Shown: piece after piece, positions 25,911 to 36,597 of the stretch
Position numbering within the stretch: position 1 is the first letter of the stretch
Layout: each line of letters opens with the position of its first letter
Origin: Collinsella aerofaciens
GTDB lineage: Bacteria; Actinomycetota; Coriobacteriia; Coriobacteriales; Coriobacteriaceae
Reading direction: 5' to 3'
Assembly (NCBI RefSeq): GCF_902364945.1
Contig: NZ_CABJFS010000001.1
Coordinates: forward strand, 310,001-374,000
Length of the DNA: 64,000 nucleotides
Position numbers and translations under genes: made by a program
The notes under the pieces: generated by a model
Databases searched by the model: none
Seen by the model: the letters and a program-made list of their open reading frames with translations, nothing else
Told to the model about the DNA's origin: nothing

Positions 25911-26357
25911 TTAGAGCTCCAGACGCTCCTCGCTGCCGTCGATATCACAGAAGCGAGCGACGATGTTGCGAACCGAGAAAAACGCAAGGCGACCGTCGTT
26001 GGCGCCCTCGTGGTCTTCGCCGATGCCCACCATGTGCTTAAAGCCGGCTTGGCGCACCCGGTCGCTCACGACCGCGTCGTCCTCGAGCGCGGCCTCGCCG
26101 GTCAGCACAATCCAACACTCCCCCGGTTTCCAGCCCGAAACCTCAAACTTGGGGTTCGCGCTGAGCTCGGCCCACACGTCCTTATCGCGCGAGGTGCAAA
26201 ACCACAGCTTGCCATCATCGACCATGGCAAACGAGAACGGCCTCACGCGCGGCTGATGTCCGTCCGTCACGTCGATCGTGGCAAGATACCACGCCGGAAT
26301 ACGCCTAAGATACGAACAGGCGCGCTCGAGCTGCGCCGTGCGATCGTTGTCGGTCAT
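25911..26357 (-). CDS. Pyridoxamine 5'-phosphate oxidase-fold protein (copy 2)
   Basis: 148 residues, clearly related to the gene 54 bases downstream: IPAWYLATIDVTDGHQPRVR, DGKLWFCTSRDKDVWAEL and CWIVLTGEAAL occupy the same positions. Tandem duplication with divergence is likely. AAAGGGG precedes ATG 26357. It is followed in the same direction by copy 1 and preceded by the riboflavin-uptake operon, which suggests, without proving, that the pair binds flavin. Confidence 0.8.
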   Translation of the reverse strand: MTDNDRTAQLERACSYLRRIPAWYLATIDVTDGHQPRVRPFSFAMVDDGKLWFCTSRDKDVWAELSANPKFEVSGWKPGECWIVLTGEAALEDDAVVSDRVRQAGFKHMVGIGEDHEGANDGRLAFFSVRNIVARFCDIDGSEERLEL

Positions 26358-26387
26358 AGGGACCCCTTTCCTGCGCTCGAATCGCGC

Positions 26388-27188
26388 CTAAACAAGTTGA
26401 AGATTGATGACGATGACGCAGATGAGCAGCAACGCCGTCACCACCGCCGCCAACGCGTCGCCGCGGCCAAATGCAAGCGCATGCAGACGCGTGCGGCCCT
26501 GCTCGCCATGATAGCAACGGGCATCCATGGCGGCAGACAGCGTTTCGGCATGACGGAACACGCCCGTGAACAGCGGAATCGCCACACTGCCGAGCATGCG
26601 CACGCCGCCGAGCGGGCCTCCCGTCACGCGCGCACCGCGGCTCGCCTGCGCATCGGCCGTCTGCTTCATCTCGGTGGCAAACTGCGGCATAAAGCGCAGC
26701 GCGATACCCATGATCATGCCGAGCTCGTGCGCAGGAAGTCCCACACGCGCAAACGGCGCGAGCAGGCGCTCAAAGCCCGCGGTGAGGTCGAGCGTCGGTG
26801 TGGTGAGCGTGATAGCGCTCATACCGGCCATCATCAAGGTCAGGCGGCACGCCATAAAGGCGGCGGAATGTAGCGAGCCCTCGCTTATCTGCAAAAAGCC
26901 GAGCTGCCACAGAATGCGCCCGCTCTGGTCGGAAAACAGGTTGAGCACCGCGACCACCGCGACAATCGCCAGCAGCGGTGCCATCGATGACAGGACGCGA
27001 CGAGCCGGCACCCGGGACACGGCATAGATCAGGACAACGAAGGTTGCGATCGGGACCAGTCCGCGGAAGCTGCTGACCGTGAGTGTCGTGATCAGAAACA
27101 CAAAGCCCAAGAGCAACTTAGTTCGCGGGTCCAGGCGGTGGATTGCACTATCGCCGGGATAGTAGCTACCAAACGAAAACGCCTCCAT
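26388..27188 (-). CDS. ecfT: Energy-coupling factor transporter transmembrane protein EcfT
   Basis: 266 residues with about six membrane helices. EcfT links the ATPases to the substrate-binding S component. Seen: SAIHRLDPRTKLLLGFVF at the N-terminus and the coupling motif region near ADAQASRGAR, where a short Ala-Arg-Gly element contacts the ATPases. The start ATG 27188 overlaps the stop codon of the ATPase gene by one base. Last gene of the ribU-ecfAA-ecfT run. Confidence 0.93.
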   Translation of the reverse strand: MEAFSFGSYYPGDSAIHRLDPRTKLLLGFVFLITTLTVSSFRGLVPIATFVVLIYAVSRVPARRVLSSMAPLLAIVAVVAVLNLFSDQSGRILWQLGFLQISEGSLHSAAFMACRLTLMMAGMSAITLTTPTLDLTAGFERLLAPFARVGLPAHELGMIMGIALRFMPQFATEMKQTADAQASRGARVTGGPLGGVRMLGSVAIPLFTGVFRHAETLSAAMDARCYHGEQGRTRLHALAFGRGDALAAVVTALLLICVIVINLQLV

Positions 27189-29092
27189 TAGCAGCCCTCC
27201 TCTCGCGCGACCGTCTTGGATTTAGCAATGTCCGCGACGTTAGAAGGACCGTCCGAGCGACCGATCAGCAAATCTGCCAACTCGTCTGCCAGCGACTCAA
27301 CCGTATAGAGGCCGTCAAAGCGCAGCGGCACGCCTGCCTTCGTAAGCGCCAGCGCCATGCGCTGAGCGGCAGGTACGCCCAAGCCGATTGATTTAAGCTC
27401 ATCCGCATGCGCAAACACCTGAGCGGGCGTGCCCTCGGCAAACACCGCACCTTTGTTCATTACGACGATACGGTCGCAGCAATTGGCCAGGTCATCCATG
27501 CTGTGCGAAACCATGACGACGGTCAGGCCATCGCGGTGAAGTCGATCGATAAGCTCAAGGAAATCCCTGTGCGCAGCCGGATCGAGCCCCGCCATGGGCT
27601 CATCGAGTACCAGGACCTCGGGCTCCATGGCAAGCACGCCAGCAAACGCCACGCGCCGCTGCTGCCCGCCCGAGAGCTCAAAGGGGCTCTTGTCGCCCAC
27701 CGTGGCCAGGTCGAGGCCCACGCGCGCGAGCGATGACTCAACGCGGCGGGCAACCTCGGCCTGCGACAAGCCAAGGTTACGCGGACCAAATGCCACGTCC
27801 TGTGCCACGGTCTCGGCAAACAGCTGACGCTCTGGATACTGAAACACCACGCCGACCTTTGCCTTAACCGCGGCGGCATCTTTCTTGTTTGCCAGGTCGA
27901 GCCCCAATGCGTAAACGGAACCCTCCTGGGGACGAATCAGGCCGTTGAGATGCTGAACCAGCGTCGATTTACCCGAACCGGTATGGCCCGCAAGGCCCAG
28001 GAACTCGCCACGACGCACCGTTAGCGACACATCACGCAACGCCCAGGGGCTGCTCGGGTCGTTGCCCCAGAGGGCCTGTTTGTTCGATGCACCCTCGGCG
28101 GCTAAGCGCTTGTGCCAACGGCGACGCTCGCGGGCGCTCAGCGAATAGCTATACGAAAGGTGCGAAATCTCGATGACGGGCTGCGGCGCGTCTGCGCCAT
28201 CGATTGCAGAGGAGACGTTGTCGGGAATACGAGGATCGGATGCGAAAGGCCGCCCGGCGATGCCTGTCCTACTCCGCTCGGCATAAGCCTGCGCTATATC
28301 GGCGACCATATCCGCCTCGCGCACCTTCGCGCAAATGGGCACACCCTTCTCACGAAGTGCCATGCCCAAACGGCACGACTCCGGCATATCCAAGTTGAGC
28401 TGTGCAAGTTCGTCCGCCCGCGTCAAGATCTCCTCGGGCGTACCGAGCATGGCAACGCGGCCCGCCTGGAAGACAGCAACGCGATCGGCCTCAGCGGCCT
28501 CTTCCATAAAGTGCGTAATCATCACGATGGTCATGCCGCGTTCGTGCAGCGCGTGACAGGCCTTCATAAGGCCCTTGCGCCCGCGCGGATCGAGCATCGA
28601 GGACGCCTCGTCCAAAATGAGCACACGCGGCTCCATGGCGAGCACGCCGGCAAGCGCCACGCGCTGCTTTTGTCCGCCCGAGAGAGCGTGGGTCTCGTGT
28701 CGCTCAAAGCCCACCAGACCCACGGCCTTCAGCGCCTCGCACACGCGCTGCGCGATCTGGGCCGATTCGACCCCTAAGTTCTCGGGACCAAACGCAACAT
28801 CGTCCTCGACAAGCGTCGCCACAAGCTGGTCGTCGGGATTCTGGAACACCATGCCCGCAGTCGAGCGGATATCGTAGACCAGCTCGGGATCGGACGCGTC
28901 CATGCCGTTGACGCACACCGTTCCCGCATCGGGATGCAGCAGCGCGTTCAGGTGCTTGGCAAACGTCGACTTGCCCGACCCATTGCCGCCGAGGATGCAG
29001 AAAAACTCGCCATCCTCGATGTTCAGATCGATGCCATCGAGCGCTTTCGCAGCGCCGTCGTAGCTAAAGGAAACGCTCCGACACTCAATCAT
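27188..29092 (-). CDS. ecfA: Fused energy-coupling factor ATPase (EcfA-EcfA')
   Basis: 634 residues with two complete ABC ATPase domains in one chain; in many bacteria these are two proteins. Domain 1: Walker A GGNGSGKS at 35-42, signature LSGGQ at 137-141, Walker B LILDE. Domain 2: Walker A GHTGSGKS at 369-376, LSGGQQRR, VLVLDEP. An about 80-residue linker (residues 250-330) separates them. ATG 29092 overlaps the ribU stop by four bases, so translation is coupled and the parts are made together. Confidence 0.93.
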   Translation of the reverse strand: MIECRSVSFSYDGAAKALDGIDLNIEDGEFFCILGGNGSGKSTFAKHLNALLHPDAGTVCVNGMDASDPELVYDIRSTAGMVFQNPDDQLVATLVEDDVAFGPENLGVESAQIAQRVCEALKAVGLVGFERHETHALSGGQKQRVALAGVLAMEPRVLILDEASSMLDPRGRKGLMKACHALHERGMTIVMITHFMEEAAEADRVAVFQAGRVAMLGTPEEILTRADELAQLNLDMPESCRLGMALREKGVPICAKVREADMVADIAQAYAERSRTGIAGRPFASDPRIPDNVSSAIDGADAPQPVIEISHLSYSYSLSARERRRWHKRLAAEGASNKQALWGNDPSSPWALRDVSLTVRRGEFLGLAGHTGSGKSTLVQHLNGLIRPQEGSVYALGLDLANKKDAAAVKAKVGVVFQYPERQLFAETVAQDVAFGPRNLGLSQAEVARRVESSLARVGLDLATVGDKSPFELSGGQQRRVAFAGVLAMEPEVLVLDEPMAGLDPAAHRDFLELIDRLHRDGLTVVMVSHSMDDLANCCDRIVVMNKGAVFAEGTPAQVFAHADELKSIGLGVPAAQRMALALTKAGVPLRFDGLYTVESLADELADLLIGRSDGPSNVADIAKSKTVAREEGC

Positions 29093-29679
29093 GCGCGGCC
29101 TTTGACCTGGTCCTTCTTGGGCGTGATGAGATTAGAGACCGCCTTGTACACTGCCAGCGTCAACACCGAGTTGAGCACGGTCTTGATGAGGTTGAACGGC
29201 AAAACGGCGGGAATCATGAGCGGGGCGATCGCATCGACCGAGCCATACCAGAACCAAACGCCAATGGTAAGGTTTGCGACCATAGACAGCGCCGTAGCGG
29301 CAATAACACCCAGCGCCAGGCCAATCACGGCACCCTTATAGGTATGCATCTTCTGGTAGACGATAGCCGCAGGCAGAATATAGCCCAGCGTGGCAACCAA
29401 GTTCATAATCGCACCAACCCAATCGCCCGTGGTAAGCGCATGGATGACGATCGCCATGGCGGCAACAGCGGTGCCGGCACCAGGGCCATACGCAAATCCA
29501 CACACCATCGCCGGCACCAGCGACGGGTCATACGTCAAAAACGGCGCCGAGGGAAGGATGGGCAGTTGCACGTACATAAACAGGGCGCCCAAGGCGCACA
29601 TCAACGCCATGGTAACGAGCTGTTTGGTGCTCCACCTATTCGTGTTCTCAAAATGGATATGCTGCGACTGTTCAGACAT
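29089..29679 (-). CDS. ribU: Riboflavin ECF transporter S component
   Basis: 196 residues with about six membrane segments. Seen: STKQLVTMALMCALGALFMY near the N-terminus and TYDPSLVPAMVCGFAYGP, both typical of S components. The identification as riboflavin-specific rests mainly on the FMN riboswitch directly upstream. ATG 29679 is used, behind CAGGTGATC. It imports riboflavin with the fused ATPase and EcfT encoded next. Confidence 0.9.
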   Translation of the reverse strand: MSEQSQHIHFENTNRWSTKQLVTMALMCALGALFMYVQLPILPSAPFLTYDPSLVPAMVCGFAYGPGAGTAVAAMAIVIHALTTGDWVGAIMNLVATLGYILPAAIVYQKMHTYKGAVIGLALGVIAATALSMVANLTIGVWFWYGSVDAIAPLMIPAVLPFNLIKTVLNSVLTLAVYKAVSNLITPKKDQVKGRA

Positions 29680-29693
29680 AAGATCACCTGCCT

Positions 29694-29874
29694 CTTTCAT
29701 CCGGACTCTAACCGTTGGTACTGGGATCTCACCAGTTCAGCCGGCATGCGAACCAACGCACACACGGGTCGCGGACTCATCGGCTCGGTCACAGACACCT
29801 CGCCTGCGCCACGGCATCCCTTTGACACCGCCCGATTTACCGCCAGTGGGGAATTTCACCCCGCCCTGAAACAG
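29694..29874 (-). ncRNA. FMN riboswitch (RFN element)
   Basis: Minus-strand RNA with the conserved FMN aptamer blocks: GGGCGGGGTGAAATTCCCCA, ACTGGCGGTAAA, GAGTCCGCGACCC, GCCGGCTGAACTGGTGAGA and the closing GTTAGAGTCCGGATGAAAGA. It ends about 15 bases before the ribU start and probably occludes the ribosome site or causes early termination when FMN is plentiful. Confidence 0.96.
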
Positions 29875-29882
29875 CAATTGCA

Positions 29883-29910
29883 AGTGTAGCACCAGCAGGC
29901 TTTCGCGCAA
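29883..29910 (-). promoter_or_regulatory. Promoter of the riboflavin-uptake operon
   Basis: Minus strand: TTGCGC, 16-bp spacer, TACACT, placing the transcript start just before the FMN aptamer. Confidence 0.55.
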
Positions 29911-30076
29911 GTATGCCAAGGATAATTTATGGCTGGGACCAGTTGCCGCAACAACCACGTTCCCCACCCATTCCAAAGTAGCGCGCCTTTCGCGCAAAGC
30001 GCGAAACAGCGAAGGGGACACGTATCCCTATCAACCACGTCCTTCTCCGCCCGCCGACCTCAAGGCCGTAAACGCA

Positions 30077-30222
30077 GGGAATCCGGGGGCGTGACGGGGG
30101 CTTCTCTCCGGAACATTTCCGCAGGACGCAAAGAGGCTCCGCAGCGCGAAGCGCGATGCGGAGCCTCTTTGCATGTCCGAGGACGTTCCGGAGAGAAGCC
30201 CCCGTCACGCCCCCGGATTCCC
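30077..30222. repeat. 146-bp double-stem palindrome downstream of groEL
   Basis: Outer arms 30077-30114 and 30185-30222 are perfect 38-bp reverse complements. Inside is a second perfect 15-bp stem (30128-30142 with 30158-30172, GCAAAGAGGCTCCGC). The left junction reads ATTTCCGCAGGAC and the right ATGTCCGAGGAC. It ends 27 bases from the groEL stop. A same-sized element with unrelated arms lies upstream of groES. The rest of the gap from 29911 has no gene. Confidence 0.9.
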
Positions 30223-30248
30223 GGTGGGAGTTCTAGACCTTGTCGGCC

Positions 30249-31964
<1,716 letters not shown>

Positions 31965-31982
31965 TCAGAGATTCTGACGAGA

Positions 31983-32276
31983 CTAGGCCTCGACGACGGC
32001 GTAGATGTCGTCGGCGCGCATCAGCAGATACTTCTCGCCGTCGACCTTGACCTCGTTGCCACCGAACTTACCGTAGATGACAACGTCGCCGACCTGAACG
32101 TCCATGGGGATGCGCTCGCCCTTGTCGTTGACCTTACCGGCGCCAACGGCAACGATGGTGCCGCGCTGCGGCTTCTCCTGAGCGTTGCTGGCGATGTACA
32201 GACCAGAAGCGGTCTTCTGCTCGGCCTCGTCGGGCTTGACCAGGACGCGATCTGCAAGCGGCTTCAAAGACGACAT
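31983..32276 (-). CDS. groES: Co-chaperonin GroES
   Basis: 97 residues. Seven-fold lid of the GroEL chamber. Seen: LKPLADRVLVKPDEAEQKTA with the mobile loop (TASGLYIASNAQEKPQRG) and the C-terminal DDIYAVVEA. AGGAGG precedes ATG 32276. The gap to groEL is 96 bases. No CIRCE or HAIR operator was found upstream; a 145-bp palindrome begins 170 bases away instead. Confidence 0.97.
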   Translation of the reverse strand: MSSLKPLADRVLVKPDEAEQKTASGLYIASNAQEKPQRGTIVAVGAGKVNDKGERIPMDVQVGDVVIYGKFGGNEVKVDGEKYLLMRADDIYAVVEA

Positions 32277-32445
32277 GCTTGTTTCCTCCTTTTTGGGCCG
32301 CGCGGTCATGCCGCGCGGGTTAACCCTTTTTGTTTGCGTACGCGTTGAATGGTACCCACGAATGGCGGGTTATACAACACGGAGTCAAAAAATCTTATTT
32401 TTTGGCACTTAGATTTTCTGAATGCCGGGGGATAACTTGTGCGCG

Positions 32446-32590
32446 GCTCCCGTGTGGCGCCGGAGGGGCGGGATATAAGGTTTCCTGCTCGGGCAGTCCT
32501 GCTCGCACGAAGGCCACATTAAGTGGCCTTCGGCTCGTGCGGAACTCGCGATAAACCTTATATCCCGCCCCTCCGGCGCCACACGGGAGC
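32446..32590. repeat. 145-bp double-stem palindrome upstream of groES
   Basis: Outer arms 32446-32483 and 32553-32590 are perfect 38-bp reverse complements (beginning GCTCCCGTGTGGCGCCGGAG). An inner perfect 10-bp stem (32508-32517 with 32523-32532, CGAAGGCCAC) has a 5-base loop. Read on the minus strand, the junction before the inner stem contains TTCCGCA, as in the element at 30077. Confidence 0.9.
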
Positions 32591-33129
32591 TTGGTTAACT
32601 AATTCGGCCCCGGCATTCAGAAAAGTCTGTGCAGCAAAATGGCGATGCGGATGGCGACATGGGCATGGTTTTCGCCGCGCGCACGGGTCCCCCGGGGAGC
32701 ACCGTGCATTTTTGGGAGTATTCAGCAGGCCAGGACGGCTGCATACGCGCCGGACACCCCTTATTGGCCCCAAAGACGCCTTCGACCGGCGATTTGGGTC
32801 GGCAGACAGACTTCGTCGAGACAAATAATCATGTCTCGCGTCGCACCGGACCCCAAAATGACGTTGATCTCCGCAATGTTATCCAACTGCAGCGGTACCG
32901 GAGGAACTTGCCGTGCAGAATACTCCGTTTTTTGCACGGCCTAGGCGGGGGTACATCAGGACCGGAAAGAACATCTCAGCTTTTTTATGCAATCTGCAAC
33001 TGGAAGTATGCAAAACACCAAGAGAAAGCATTGCTGATATCCCAATTGAGCGCGCGGGGCAGCAGCGTCCCCACCCTGCGCTCAAATCCAGCAGAGTGGG
33101 GACGCTCCTAACGGACCCGATCGGCAAAC
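32591..33129. other. Gene-free stretch with several hairpins
   Basis: No credible gene in about 540 bases. It contains GCCGTGCA/TGCACGGC (32910-32917 with 32933-32940) and AGCGTCCCCAC/GTGGGGACGCT (33064-33074 with 33096-33106), both perfect. The sequence may be old repeat or gene debris. Confidence 0.5.
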
Positions 33130-33177
33130 AAACGCGGCTCGAGCGCCATCCCAAAATAGGCTGCCCGAGCCGCGTTT
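33130..33177 (-). terminator. Terminator of the amidohydrolase gene
   Basis: AAACGCGGCTCG and CGAGCCGCGTTT form a perfect 12-bp stem, followed on the minus strand by GTTTGTTTG. The loop includes ATTTTGGGATGG. It starts 19 bases after the stop codon. Confidence 0.75.
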
Positions 33178-33195
33178 AACGGTACGGCATGAATA

Positions 33196-34833
33196 TTAGC
33201 GCTCGTAGATTAAGTTGCCTGCCAGGTAGGTGGCCTGGACCTTGGTGGCTTGCAGCTCTTGGGGGTCGATAGTGAGCGGGTTTTGGTCCAGGACTACCAG
33301 GTCGGCGTATTTGCCGGGCTCTAGGCTGCCGAGGTTTTGCTCGTCGCCCGCTGCGTACGCGCTACCAAGCGTGTAGTTGCGCAGGGCCGTTGCCGCATCG
33401 ATGCGCTCGCTGGGGAGCCAGCCGCCCTCGGGCCAGTGGCTGCGAGGGTCTTGGCGCGTAATAGCCGTGTAGAGCACGTTCATGCTGGTAACGGCCGTGA
33501 TGGGGCTGTCGGTACCAAAAGCTTGGCGGATGCCGCGCTGCTTATAGGTCGCAAACGGCCACATGATGCGGCTGCGTTCCAGGCCCAGGTCGCGCTCCGG
33601 GCCACCCGGGTCGAGCGTGATGTGGCAAGGCTGGCTCGAGGCAATGACGTTGAGCTTGCGCAGACGATCGATGTCCTGAGGCAGCAGATTCTCCAAATGC
33701 TCAAGCGTATTATGACCGTGCTGGGGCAGGCCGTAGAGCTCTGCCGCCTCCTCAAAGATATCGAGTGCGGCATGGATGGCACCGTCGCCGATAACGTGGA
33801 TGCGCACGGTGTGGCCGCGCTCGGCTGCCGCCAGAACCAACTTGCGCATGCGCTCGACAGGAACCGTCAGGCGCCCCTGGTCACCCGGGAAGCGCGGGTT
33901 AGTATAGGGCTCAGTGAGGTATGCGGTATGCTCGCTCGACACGCCGTCGAAGAACTGTTTAAATCCTGGCGCCGAGAGCAGCGCGTTGTTCGCGTAGCGG
34001 GTCTGGAGTTCTTCCAAGCGCGATTGGTCATCCAGCAGCGTGGGAAACAGATGGGCGCGGATGCCCAGCTTGCCGGCGGCCTGCAGCCTGTCGTAAACAT
34101 CGTCGCGAATAAAGTCGCAGCCCGGCATGGGCATGAGCGACATATCGCAGATTGAGGTGATGCCTTGCTCGGCCATACGCTTCATCTGGTCGCCGTAAGC
34201 GCTCGCGATGCGGTCCTCGCCCAGCCATTCCAGGCAGCGCGGCAGCAGCTGCATAGCAGCTGCCTCGTGGGCAATACCCGTAAGCTCACCGTTTGAGTCT
34301 TTGTCGTAACTGCCACCCGCAGGAGGCTCGCTGTCACGCGTCACGCCGAGGGCTTCGAGTGCGCGGCTGTTGAGCCACAGCGTATGCCCATCGCCCGAAT
34401 ACATAACACAGGGGCGACCGGGGAAGGCGGCGTCGAGGGAGGCCTTGGTAGGATGCTCGGGCGGATCCCAGCGGTAATCGCGCCAGCCCTGGGTCACGAC
34501 CCAGGCGTCGTCGGGCAGGCCCTGGGAAAACTCGAGCGCATGCTGCACCAGTGCCGCCTCGGACGTGCCCATATCCATGAGCATATACGGCGAGGAACCG
34601 ACCGAGGTATGGAAGAAGTGCAGATGAGCGTCATGGAAACCGGGGCAGACAAACTGCTCGCCGTAATCGACCACCGGCGTGGCGGCAGGTGCGGCGGCAA
34701 TCACGTCATCGGGCGCGCCGACAGCGACGATGCGATCGCCCGCGATGGCGATCGCCAACTCGCGGGCGGTATCGATGCCGTCTTGGGCGGTAAAAACGTT
34801 CTTGGAGCGGATAATCCGATCGATATGCTGCAT
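33196..34833 (-). CDS. Amidohydrolase family protein (YtcJ-like)
   Basis: About 545 residues of the metal-dependent amidohydrolase type. Seen: FVCPGFHDAHLHFF (metal-binding HxH), DDAWVVTQGWRDY, VRIHVIGDGAIHAALDIFEEA and the C-terminal GKYADLVVLDQNPLT. Substrate unknown; family members act on cyclic amides, N-acyl amino acids or formamides. The start is uncertain: ATG 34833 has GGGGAT nearby, with ATG 34839 and 34845 as alternatives. A much longer open frame upstream is antisense to the next gene and is rejected. Divergent from the M20 peptidase, so a functional link is possible. Confidence 0.87.
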   Translation of the reverse strand: MQHIDRIIRSKNVFTAQDGIDTARELAIAIAGDRIVAVGAPDDVIAAAPAATPVVDYGEQFVCPGFHDAHLHFFHTSVGSSPYMLMDMGTSEAALVQHALEFSQGLPDDAWVVTQGWRDYRWDPPEHPTKASLDAAFPGRPCVMYSGDGHTLWLNSRALEALGVTRDSEPPAGGSYDKDSNGELTGIAHEAAAMQLLPRCLEWLGEDRIASAYGDQMKRMAEQGITSICDMSLMPMPGCDFIRDDVYDRLQAAGKLGIRAHLFPTLLDDQSRLEELQTRYANNALLSAPGFKQFFDGVSSEHTAYLTEPYTNPRFPGDQGRLTVPVERMRKLVLAAAERGHTVRIHVIGDGAIHAALDIFEEAAELYGLPQHGHNTLEHLENLLPQDIDRLRKLNVIASSQPCHITLDPGGPERDLGLERSRIMWPFATYKQRGIRQAFGTDSPITAVTSMNVLYTAITRQDPRSHWPEGGWLPSERIDAATALRNYTLGSAYAAGDEQNLGSLEPGKYADLVVLDQNPLTIDPQELQATKVQATYLAGNLIYER

Positions 34834-35001
34834 GGGCATCCCCATCTCTGGCAGGAAATTCAACACTCCCGAGTGTACTCCCCCGCCCTTGCAACAAAAC
34901 CCCAAGCGGCAAACGGCAACTTTACCAGCCCTAGCGGCAGGTGGCATACTGGAGAGAGCCTGTACGATTTTGCGATCGAGCCAACAAGGAGCAAATCGAC
35001 C

Positions 35002-36465
35002 ATGACGAAGACCAAGGCACAGCAGATTATGGCGGCAACCGAGGTTCGCGCGGCAGACGACGTCACCGCGGCCATCCAGGATATCGCCGCCGAGTTTGAA
35101 CCCTACATCATCAAGCAGCGCCGGCACTTCCATAAGCACCCGGAGCTGAGCCTTGCCGAGGAGCGCACGACTTCCGACATCGCCAACCAGCTCGACGCCA
35201 TGAATATCCCCTACGAGCGTCCGCTCAAGACGGGCCTGGTGGCGACGCTTCGCGGTACCGCGCCGGATGCCTACCGCGAGGACGGCACGCCGCGCCGCCG
35301 TATCCTGCTGCGCGCCGATATCGACGCCCTGCCTGTCACCGAGCAGACCGGCGAGGAGTTCGCCAGCGTCAACGAGGGCTGCATGCACGCCTGCGGTCAC
35401 GACTGCCATATCGCCATGATGCTCGGCACGCTGCAGATTCTGCGCCACATGACCGATGACATCCACGGCGAGATTCGCATCGTTTTCCAGCCCAGCGAGG
35501 AAAACGGCCAGGGCGCCAAACTCATGATCGGCACGGGTGTGCTCGACGGCGTCGACGGCGCCTACGCTGCGCACATCTGGAGCGAGGTCGACGCCGGCAC
35601 CGTAAGCTGCGAGCCCGGCCCACGCATGGCAAACACCGACTGGTTCCGCATCGACGTCCGCGGCACCTCGTGCCATGGCGCCATGCCCCAGCGCGGCCAC
35701 GACGCCGTTATGGTTGCGGCAGAGATCGTCAACGCCCTGCAGACCATCGTCTCGCGCGAGATTAGCCCCTACGAACCTGCCGTCATCACCGTCGGCGAGC
35801 TGCATGGCGGCACCGCGCGCAACGTTATCGCCGGCACGGCGTACCTCGCCGGCACGGTGCGCACCTATGGCGACAAGACGCATGAGGAGATGCCCGAGCT
35901 TATGCGCCGCATCGTGGAGCACACCGCGGCTGCTCTGGGCGCCGAGGCCGAGCTCACCGACTACACCATCGCCAACTACAAGGTCGAAAACGATGCCGCC
36001 TCGAGCGAGCGCTGCCGCCAAGCTGTGCTCAAGTGCCTGGGTCCCGCGGGCGAGGGCCATTACCGCGGCACGCTTTCGGGCGAGGACTTCTCGGAGTATC
36101 TGCGCCGCGTACCGGGCGTGCTCGCCTTTGTTGGCACGCGCAACCCCCAGATCGGCGCCACCTATGCCCAGCACTCCTGCTTCTATAAGATCGACGAGAG
36201 CGTGCTCGCCAAGGGCTCCATGGTAGCCGCTCAGTATGCCATCGACTTTTTGGCCGAGCCCACGCAAGAAGAGCTCGACGGCCCCACGATCGCCGCGGTT
36301 GCCGAGACCAATCCCGACCTGGCAGCCAAGCTGCGCTCTGCCAAGGCAACGGCCGCCGAGGCCCGCGACGCCATGCACGACGCCCGTACCGCCCGCCATG
36401 CCGCCATCAAGGGCATTCACGATGCCCGTGCCGCCGCTCGCCACGAGGAGAAGCATGGCGAGTAG
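35002..36465 (+). CDS. M20 family amidohydrolase/metallopeptidase
   Basis: 487 residues; related to hippurate hydrolase and indole-acetyl amino acid hydrolase. Seen: HFHKHPELSLAEERT, LRADIDALPVTEQTGEEF, the metal motif MHACGHDCHIAMMLG, FQPSEENGQGAKLMI and dimerisation domain GTSCHGAMPQRGHDAV. It should remove an acyl or aminoacyl group from an N-acylated amino acid. The last ~55 residues (after AEPTQEELDG) are Ala/Arg-rich and helical, an extension not needed for catalysis. AAGGAG precedes ATG 35002. Confidence 0.92.
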   Translation: MTKTKAQQIMAATEVRAADDVTAAIQDIAAEFEPYIIKQRRHFHKHPELSLAEERTTSDIANQLDAMNIPYERPLKTGLVATLRGTAPDAYREDGTPRRRILLRADIDALPVTEQTGEEFASVNEGCMHACGHDCHIAMMLGTLQILRHMTDDIHGEIRIVFQPSEENGQGAKLMIGTGVLDGVDGAYAAHIWSEVDAGTVSCEPGPRMANTDWFRIDVRGTSCHGAMPQRGHDAVMVAAEIVNALQTIVSREISPYEPAVITVGELHGGTARNVIAGTAYLAGTVRTYGDKTHEEMPELMRRIVEHTAAALGAEAELTDYTIANYKVENDAASSERCRQAVLKCLGPAGEGHYRGTLSGEDFSEYLRRVPGVLAFVGTRNPQIGATYAQHSCFYKIDESVLAKGSMVAAQYAIDFLAEPTQEELDGPTIAAVAETNPDLAAKLRSAKATAAEARDAMHDARTARHAAIKGIHDARAAARHEEKHGE

Positions 36466-36493
36466 ACTGCAAGATTCTTCAAACACCCATTCA

Positions 36494-36543
36494 AAATAAA
36501 GAGAGGGCGGATGTTGGAACGAACATCCGCCCTCTCTTTATTT
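36494..36543. terminator. Bidirectional terminator between convergent genes
   Basis: 36494-36515 and 36522-36543 are a perfect 22-bp inverted repeat (AAATAAAGAGAGGGCGGATG...) with a 6-base loop; A-rich and T-rich ends serve either direction. Confidence 0.92.
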
Positions 36544-36560
36544 GTCAAGCGCTATTTCTA

Positions 36561-36585
36561 CCATTTCAACCCCGTCCCCAAATGG
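36561..36585 (-). repeat. GGGAC-loop hairpin at the zinc-ribbon gene 3' end
   Basis: CCATTT pairs with AAATGG; the minus-strand loop is GGGGACGGGGTTG. It lies 12 bases after the stop codon. Confidence 0.6.
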
Positions 36586-36597
36586 CAGGCGGCAGGG

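Noticed and set aside
32277..32445. CIRCE or HspR (HAIR) operator before groES
   Set aside because: Searched by eye for TTAGCACTC-N9-GAGTGCTAA and CTTGAGT-N7-ACTCAAG; only loose partial matches.
34846..36486. Long N-terminal extension of the amidohydrolase
   Set aside because: It is antisense to the M20 peptidase gene, has no domain and skips the ATGs next to the conserved N-terminus.
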